Assembly: GCA_023428425.1 (NCBI GenBank)
Contig: JAEYYP010000169.1
Span: forward strand, 1 to 20,051
Reading direction: 5' to 3'
DNA length: 20,051 nucleotides
Source of the DNA: Pseudomonadota bacterium
GTDB taxonomy: Bacteria; Pseudomonadota; Alphaproteobacteria; Rhizobiales; Devosiaceae
Each line of letters begins with the position of its first letter. Positions within the stretch are counted from its first letter, which is position 1. A program made the position numbers and the translations under genes. The notes beneath the pieces are model-generated. The model ran no database searches. It was not told the origin of the DNA and was given only the letters and a program-made list of their open reading frames with translations. This document shows positions 15,884 through 20,051 of this stretch, one piece after another.

Positions 15884-16186
15884 TTAGGCCGCCCGCTCTA
15901 CGAATCTCACTTCAACTTCTACCTTCTGATCCAGCTTGGAGAGGATCAGCATCAGGCGGTCGATGGTGAAGCGGTCGAGCTTGACCCGGCGAATGCGGGA
16001 GAAGTCAGCGGCGGCGGTGCCCGTCAACTCTTCGGCGGCACGGACCGTCAGGCCCCGCTCGTTCAGCACGCGGATGATCCGCGCCGCGAGGATCGCTTTC
16101 AGTTGTTCGGCTTCAGCGTTGGGTCGACCAAAGTCGACGAAGACGTTTCCGCTGCCATACACCAGTTCAAAATCATCATCGCTCAT
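15884..16186 (-). CDS. HigA-like XRE/HTH antitoxin
   Basis: The 100-aa DNA-binding antitoxin has its helix-turn-helix at about 30-75 (AARIIRVLNERGLTVRAAEELTGTAAADFSRIRRVKLDRFTIDRLM), the layout of the XRE/HTH_37 antitoxins paired with RelE/HigB-type toxins. It should neutralise its toxin and repress its own promoter. The start is unambiguous: AAGGAGA (16193-16199 on the plus axis) lies six bases before the ATG at 16186. The ATG lies inside the 3' end of the upstream toxin frame (11-bp overlap), the usual toxin-first order of higBA loci. The antitoxin is intact although its toxin gene is interrupted. Confidence 0.9.
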   Translation of the reverse strand: MSDDDFELVYGSGNVFVDFGRPNAEAEQLKAILAARIIRVLNERGLTVRAAEELTGTAAADFSRIRRVKLDRFTIDRLMLILSKLDQKVEVEVRFVERAA

Positions 16187-16529
16187 TGAGTGTCTCCTTC
16201 AACCGCCTCAGCCGCTCTCGAACTACATCGATCTCGTGGGCAGGTGTCGCAATCCCGCTTTTGGATTTCTTCTGGAATGCATGCAGCACCCACAGGCTCG
16301 TTCCAATCTGCACCGCGTATACGATGCGCCAAGCATCACCCTTGTGGCGCTACGCGATCTCCAGGACGCCTGAGCCGAGCCCCTGCAACGGCTTCGCGAT
16401 TTCGGCCTTGCCACCTTCGGCGGCAGTAGTCAGTGCAAGCAGCCCTTCAAATTGGACTGGTTCGGGAAAATGCTCGAAGGCTTTGCGCGCCGCTTTGATC
16501 CAGGAAATCGGCCGGGTCATCGACTTCAT
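16176..16529 (-). pseudogene. RelE/HigB-type toxin gene interrupted by an in-frame amber codon
   Basis: Translating the minus strand from the ATG at 16529 gives a 117-codon frame typical of the RelE/ParE-superfamily (Gp49/HigB-like) toxins that pair with HTH_37 antitoxins: MKSMTRPISWIKAARKAF..., AKPLQGLGSGVLEIA, then TAG (16350-16352, codon 60), then RHKGDAWRIVYAVQ, LWVLHAFQKKSKSGIATP and a final VRERLRRLKETLNE. Sequence on both sides of the stop is in one frame and family-like, so this is a single nonsense change and not a frameshift. Relatives usually have a hydrophobic residue (often Leu) there, so TTG to TAG is the simplest origin. An alternative start is the ATG at 16520. The truncated 59-aa product would lack the C-terminal strands and the HAFQKKSK region. 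Confidence 0.85.
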
Positions 16530-16535
16530 CTCAGC

Positions 16536-16564
16536 AATGTAGTCACATTTGACAACAACCGCAA
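16536..16564 (-). promoter_or_regulatory. Candidate toxin-antitoxin promoter and operator
   Basis: On the minus strand TTGCGG (16559-16564) and TACATT (16536-16541) are spaced by exactly 17 bases, a fair sigma-70-type promoter. The -10 lies within the dyad AATGT-N4-ACATT (16536-16549), a plausible operator for the HTH antitoxin. Transcription would begin close to the toxin ATG at 16529, so the message could be leaderless or use the ATG at 16520. Confidence 0.5.
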
Positions 16565-16643
16565 CTCACCCGATTGCCACCTTGCCGCCTGCGGTCCGCT
16601 CGGCTAGCCCTATCGCCAACGGACAACCCGAGGGAGCCACGTC

Positions 16644-17888
16644 ATGACCCAGCCCAACCCCGATACCCCGTGGCTCACCCGGCCCTATCATCGTCAGTGG
16701 CTGCGCGATCAGGCCGAGGCGCTGTTCCAGTTCTATGGCAACCGCAGCTTCAACCCGAAGGGCGGCTTCCATGAGTTGACGGCGACGGGCACGCCGATCA
16801 AGCCGGTGAATCCGGTGCGCGGCATTCATGGCACGGCGCGCATGGTGCATTGCTTTGCCATCGGCAGCCTGCTCGGGCGGCCGGGGTCTGACCAGATCGT
16901 CGACCACGGCATGCACTACCTGTGGAACACCCATCGCGACGCCGAGCGCGGCGGCTATTTCTGGGCCGTGGACGATAACGGCGCTGCCGACAATGGCCGC
17001 AAGCAGGCCTATGGCCACGCCTTCGTGCTGCTCGCCGCCTCGTCGGCCAGCCTCGTCGGCCACCCGCTCGCCGACACCATGATCGCCGACGTGACCGAGG
17101 TGATCGAAGAGCGCTTCTGGAACGCGGCGCATGGCGCCATCGAGGAGGAGTTTCACGCCGACTGGTCGCCGATCTCGCCCTATCACGGCCAGAACTCCAA
17201 CATGCACATGACCGAGGCGCTGATGGCCGCCTTCGAGGCGACCGGCGACAGCGCCTACCTCGACAAGGCCGAGAGCATCGCCAACGTGATCATCAACACC
17301 AAGGCGCGCGAGAACGGGTTCCGCGTCGCCGAGCACTTCGACGGCAACTGGAACGTCGACAAGGGCTATGTCGGCGACCAGATGTTCCGCCCCTCGGGCA
17401 CCACGCCGGGCCACTGGCTCGAATGGTCGCGCCTCCTCATGCAGCTCTGGGTGCTGGGCGAGCGCCGCCACGACTGGATGACGGAAGCCGCGCAGGCGCT
17501 GTTCCGCCAGTCCGTGTCGATCGGCTGGGACGAGAAGAACGGTGGCTTCTTCTACAACCTCGACTGGGACGACAAGCCGGACATGCGCCACAAGCTGTGG
17601 TGGCCGATGAGCGAGGGCGCTGCCGCCGCCGCCTTCCTGCTGGAGCACATCGACGACCCGTTCTACGAGAGCTGGTACCGCAACATCTGGGACGTGATCG
17701 CCCGCCACCACATCGACGAGGTGAACGGCGGCTGGCACGAGCAGCTGACCGAGGACATGAAGCCGGCCTATTCGCTATTCGCCGGCAAGGGCGACATCTA
17801 CCACGCCCTCCAGGCCTGCCTGATCCCCCTGTTCCCGGCGACGGGCTCGATCACCACGGGCATCATCGAGACGGGCGGGGAATACTGA
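16644..17888 (+). CDS. AGE-family sugar isomerase, YihS-like (aldose-ketose isomerase)
   Basis: The 414-aa protein has the (alpha/alpha)6 barrel of N-acylglucosamine 2-epimerases and aligns by motif with the YihS/mannose isomerase branch: GTARMVH (63-69), DHGMHYL (87-93), KQAYGHAF (120-127), NSNMH (184-188), AEHFDGNWN (229-237), TPGHWLEW (254-261) and KGDIYH (382-387). The three histidines of the YihS active site correspond to H188, H231 and H387, and the substrate-binding Arg to R66. E. coli YihS is 413 aa and interconverts sulfoquinovose and sulfofructose; other members act on mannose/fructose/lyxose. No sulfoquinovose genes are beside it, so the substrate is open. The start has AGGGAG at 16631-16636, seven bases upstream. 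Confidence 0.9.
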   Translation: MTQPNPDTPWLTRPYHRQWLRDQAEALFQFYGNRSFNPKGGFHELTATGTPIKPVNPVRGIHGTARMVHCFAIGSLLGRPGSDQIVDHGMHYLWNTHRDAERGGYFWAVDDNGAADNGRKQAYGHAFVLLAASSASLVGHPLADTMIADVTEVIEERFWNAAHGAIEEEFHADWSPISPYHGQNSNMHMTEALMAAFEATGDSAYLDKAESIANVIINTKARENGFRVAEHFDGNWNVDKGYVGDQMFRPSGTTPGHWLEWSRLLMQLWVLGERRHDWMTEAAQALFRQSVSIGWDEKNGGFFYNLDWDDKPDMRHKLWWPMSEGAAAAAFLLEHIDDPFYESWYRNIWDVIARHHIDEVNGGWHEQLTEDMKPAYSLFAGKGDIYHALQACLIPLFPATGSITTGIIETGGEY

Positions 17889-17949
17889 GAAGGCGCCGAA
17901 GCGGGCCATCTCCGGCCAGGGCCACCGCCCTCGACCGTTCCACAACGCT

Positions 17950-18027
17950 GTCATCCCTGCGAAAGCAGGGACCCACCTGGCCACCGGCCCCAATTTCCAG
18001 TTGGGTCCCGGCGTGCGCGGGGATGAC
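17950..18027. repeat. Imperfect inverted-repeat intergenic element
   Basis: Left arm 17950-17980 and right arm 17997-18027 are inverted copies that begin and end GTCATCCC / GGGATGAC and share the inner CCAxxTGGGTCCC segment. They differ at a few internal positions. This is the common proteobacterial GTCATyCC...GGrATGAC palindrome type. It lies in the 267-bp gap between the isomerase and reductase genes; the rest of the gap holds a 14-bp palindrome (18039-18052) and no gene. Confidence 0.8.
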
Positions 18028-18155
18028 ACGTCGGGGATGTTGCGGCCGCAACGAGCACTTCAAATTCCTCCGCCACCCGTGTCGATTTCCGTCCGGCACC
18101 TTCGTCGTGACCATGAAGGCGCCCGAACGGGACGGCCACCAACCAGGAAACGAAA

Positions 18156-18707
18156 TTGCGCAAAGTCACCGCCGGCCTGTTCCACTCCCTCGATGGCGCC
18201 GTCGAAGCCCCCAATGAATGGCAGTTCGATCGCTTCGACGACGAGCTCGGCGGCCTGCTGGGCGGCGTGCTCGGCCGCACCGATACGGTCATCATGGGCC
18301 GCAAGGGGTTCGTCGAATGGGCCAATTGGTGGCCCAAGGCCGAATCCGATGCCGGCTTCGCCGACTTCATCAACGCCGTGCCCAAGCACGTCGCCACCCG
18401 TACGCTCACCACCCTGCCGGATTGGCAGAACTCGGCCATCATCGCCGGCGACCTCGATGCGTTCGTTGCCGACCTGAAGGCGAAGGACGGCGGCGAGATC
18501 GCCGTGATGGCCTCGATCTCGGTGGTGAACCATCTGTTCCTCGCCGGCCTGCTCGACGAGCTGACGCTGATCACCCACCCCGTGCTGGCCGGCAGCAAGT
18601 ACCGGAAGCTGCTCCCCGAGGGTACCGGAACGACGCGCCTTGACCTGGTGAAAAGCGAGACGACATCGAAGGGCAATATCGTCTCGACCTACCGGCTGCT
18701 GAAGTAG
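18156..18707 (+). CDS. Dihydrofolate reductase / RibD-C family reductase
   Basis: The 183-aa protein matches the RibD C-terminal/DHFR-like fold by its opening strand and loop (RKVTAGLFHSLDGAVEAPNEWQF, with the SLDG signature at 11-14), TVIMGRKGFVEWANWWP (44-60), the NADPH-binding segment GGEIAVMASISVVNHLFLAGLLDELTL (112-138) and the HPVLAGSKYRKLLPEG strand-turn. These stand-alone proteins are probable NADPH-dependent reductases of unknown substrate and are usually not true folate enzymes. Translation most likely starts at TTG 18156, since AGGAAA at 18145-18150 is five bases upstream and RKVTAxLFxSLDG is the family N-terminus; the nearby ATG at 18111 is in another frame. It ends 34 bp before the convergent PACE gene. 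Confidence 0.87.
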   Translation: MRKVTAGLFHSLDGAVEAPNEWQFDRFDDELGGLLGGVLGRTDTVIMGRKGFVEWANWWPKAESDAGFADFINAVPKHVATRTLTTLPDWQNSAIIAGDLDAFVADLKAKDGGEIAVMASISVVNHLFLAGLLDELTLITHPVLAGSKYRKLLPEGTGTTRLDLVKSETTSKGNIVSTYRLLK

Positions 18708-18735
18708 TCAGGCCGGATTCACGTGAAACGCGATG

Positions 18736-18754
18736 GCGCGCTCAGTGAGCGCGC
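18736..18754. terminator. Palindrome between convergent genes
   Basis: GCGCGCTCA (18736-18744) and TGAGCGCGC (18746-18754) form a 9-bp stem around a single central base, which would open to a small loop in RNA. It lies between the converging reductase and PACE genes and contains the PACE stop codon (18742-18744). No U-tract follows on either strand, so a terminator role is only possible. Confidence 0.35.
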
Positions 18755-19173
18755 TTCGCCTCGCCGGGGATGGGAAACAGCCGGTCGTAGGCGAAGTTGA
18801 AGACGAACGCGTAGACCATGTAGAACACCGCCAGCGACACATCGAGCAGCAGCGCCTCGATGAGGCCGATCCCCAGGTACCAGGCGACGAACGGCGTCAG
18901 CAGCGCCACGAGGCCGAGCTCGAACAGCACGGCGTGCCCCACTCGCACCGGCAGCGATTTCTGCACCGAGCCGGTGAGCCGCTTCAACGCGTGGTCGAAA
19001 CCCCAGTTGTAGAGGTAGTTCCACACCGTCGCGACAATCGAGGCGGCGACGGTGATGACGCCGATATCCTCCATCGGGTGGTGGAAGACGAGGGCGCCGA
19101 GCGGGATGGCGAGAATGAGCCCGATGATCTCGAAGCTCAGGGCATGGCGGATACGGTCGCGAACGGTGCGCAT
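18742..19173 (-). CDS. PACE family efflux transporter
   Basis: The 143-aa inner-membrane protein has four TM helices arranged as two bacterial transmembrane pair (BTP) domains. The first starts RIRHALSFEIIGL (7-19), with the key membrane Glu at position 15 as in AceI, and ends WNYLYNWGFDHALKR (51-65). The second repeats the pattern with RVGHAVLFELGL (77-88) and VFNFAYDRLFP (124-134). PACE proteins are proton-driven exporters of biocides such as chlorhexidine and of short-chain diamines. The start at 19173 has AAGGA about eight bases upstream; the frame continues up to 19278 without family similarity. The upstream minus-strand neighbour is the DUF3445 gene, 111 bp away. Confidence 0.92.
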   Translation of the reverse strand: MRTVRDRIRHALSFEIIGLILAIPLGALVFHHPMEDIGVITVAASIVATVWNYLYNWGFDHALKRLTGSVQKSLPVRVGHAVLFELGLVALLTPFVAWYLGIGLIEALLLDVSLAVFYMVYAFVFNFAYDRLFPIPGEAKRAH

Positions 19174-19227
19174 GGTGACGGTCCTTGAATATCCGGGCCG
19201 TCCCGGCAATGCGTGCCCATGCTTGGG

Positions 19228-19243
19228 GCGGGGTCGTCCCCGC
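19228..19243 (-). terminator. Hairpin between the DUF3445 and PACE genes
   Basis: GCGGGG (19228-19233) and CCCCGC (19238-19243) form a 6-bp stem around TCGT, about 40 bases past the DUF3445 stop on the minus strand. There is no U-tract, so this is weak evidence for a transcript end. Confidence 0.25.
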
Positions 19244-19284
19244 GCAGCCCTAGATAGTCGATCCCGCGCCGAAGGCAAGCCGCG

Positions 19285-20051
19285 TCAGCGGACCATCAGC
19301 CCTGCCAGCCGCGCAAGCAGCGTTTCGCGCTCCGCGAGGAGGCCCTTGTACTCGGCCTGATCCGGCGTCAGTGCCGCCAGCTGCCCGGACAGCGCCGCGG
19401 CGATCGTCGGTCCCTCCGGACGATGCGCCACTTCATCCAGCGGATCGAGATAGATGCGGATGGTGAAGAGCACGTCGCCGGAAATCGCCAGCTTGCGGAA
19501 TGTCTGCCGCTCGAGCCGGAACCACGCCAACTCGGCATTCGCCCCGAAACGCGACACGGCCGCGTGGCTGTCGGGGTGGAACAGGCGGCCATCGCCGAAC
19601 AGCGACCAGTTCCAACGGATCATCCCGGCCTCGGGCCTGAGATTGTCGAACATGCGCTCGATCAGCATGGCGTTGCGGGTGCCCGCGCCGAAGCCAGGAA
19701 CCGGTCCGTGCACCTCATGCATCGGCCGGCCGAACTTCTCGGCCAGCAACCAGGCCGAGGGAAAGCTCAGCGACGCGGCCGCGAGGCGCCAGTGCTCCGT
19801 CCCGCGCCGCATCAGCACCAGGTCCTCCTGCACGAGGCGCGCGGCGATGGCGAGCGGCGGCTCCCGAGCATCGAGTTCGACACGGCGCCCAGCGACCTCG
19901 ATGGCTGCCCCATCGCGGCGATAGAGCGCCGGATACCTTGCCGGCAGATACTCTACCAGCAGCGCCAGCACTTCGGCCTGCGCCGCCTCGGTATCTGCCT
20001 CGGCGGCGAACACTTCGGCGCGATGTCCGGCCCAGAGCCGCGCCTTCTCGT
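19285..20051 (-). CDS. DUF3445 protein (heme-dependent oxidative N-demethylase-like), cut at the right edge
   Basis: This is the C-terminal part (255 full codons visible) of a DUF3445/HDOD-family protein; members include heme-dependent oxidative N-demethylases. Recognisable segments are the HWRLAAASLSFPSAWLLAEKFG core, the following MHEVHGPVPGF (His probably near the heme), NWSLFGDG, WFRLERQTFRKL and the LFTIRIYLDPLDEV strand pair. The frame stays open upstream of the GTG at 20013 and encodes EKARLWAGHRAEVF, which fits the family, so the true start lies beyond the window. The visible C-terminus looks complete, with a coiled helix EYKGLLAERETLLARLAGL. It is first of two minus-strand genes with the PACE transporter, 111 bp apart. 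Confidence 0.85.
   Translation of the reverse strand, partial: EKARLWAGHRAEVFAAEADTEAAQAEVLALLVEYLPARYPALYRRDGAAIEVAGRRVELDAREPPLAIAARLVQEDLVLMRRGTEHWRLAAASLSFPSAWLLAEKFGRPMHEVHGPVPGFGAGTRNAMLIERMFDNLRPEAGMIRWNWSLFGDGRLFHPDSHAAVSRFGANAELAWFRLERQTFRKLAISGDVLFTIRIYLDPLDEVAHRPEGPTIAAALSGQLAALTPDQAEYKGLLAERETLLARLAGLMVR

Noticed and set aside
18039..18052. Perfect 14-bp palindrome GTTGCGGCCGCAAC
   Set aside because: It is a single copy in the window, about 100 bases from the nearest start codon, with no second element; it could be chance in GC-rich DNA.
19985..20013. GTG at 20013 as the start of the DUF3445 gene
   Set aside because: The frame stays open to the window edge and the extra residues fit the family, so the gene is cut by the edge.

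Overview
The window is high-GC, gene-dense chromosomal DNA from an alphaproteobacterium. Hyphomicrobiales (Rhizobiales) is most likely, perhaps a Devosia-like genus. This rests on the protein families, the codon bias and the dispersed palindromic intergenic repeats; there is no rRNA or other marker gene to confirm it. I saw no tRNA, rRNA, CRISPR array, insertion sequence or prophage. No gene-free stretch exceeds about 270 bases.

Left part (1-3800): a double-hairpin intergenic repeat at the left edge; a small stand-alone cyclic-nucleotide-binding-fold protein (minus strand); an M3-family oligopeptidase (dcp-like, minus strand); and, divergent from it, a PadR-family repressor. The PadR promoter region carries two perfect copies and one degenerate copy of a 12-bp palindrome, and the gene ends in a clear intrinsic terminator.

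Centre-left (3859-8395, plus strand): a large FAD plus Fe-S D-2-hydroxyacid (D-lactate type) dehydrogenase, a GNAT-like protein overlapping it by ATGA, and a TrmA/RlmD-type RNA m5U methyltransferase with a Ser in place of the first Fe-S cysteine. A 141-bp inverted-repeat element follows and abuts the start of selO (protein AMPylase).

Centre (9959-13494): selO overlaps the end of a convergent gene for a CHASE2-adenylate cyclase. That cyclase lies 14 bp downstream of a secreted FecR-domain protein, and the two look like a two-gene periplasmic-sensing/cAMP unit. A DUF3307 membrane protein is divergent from the FecR gene.

Right part (13672-20051): a K+-independent H+-pyrophosphatase (hppA) with a strong terminator; a HigBA-like toxin-antitoxin locus in which the toxin frame is interrupted by one in-frame amber codon while the antitoxin is intact; a YihS-like sugar isomerase of the AGE family; a second palindromic repeat; a RibD-C/DHFR-like reductase with a TTG start; a PACE-family efflux protein; and a DUF3445 (heme-dependent oxidative N-demethylase-like) gene that runs off the right edge.

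Most of the window is core metabolism. The parts most worth a second look are the amber-interrupted toxin, the FecR/CHASE2-cyclase pair, the PadR operator cluster, the Cys-to-Ser change in the methyltransferase, and the repeat that appears to supply the selO ribosome binding site. I did not find a large, clearly new multi-gene system.
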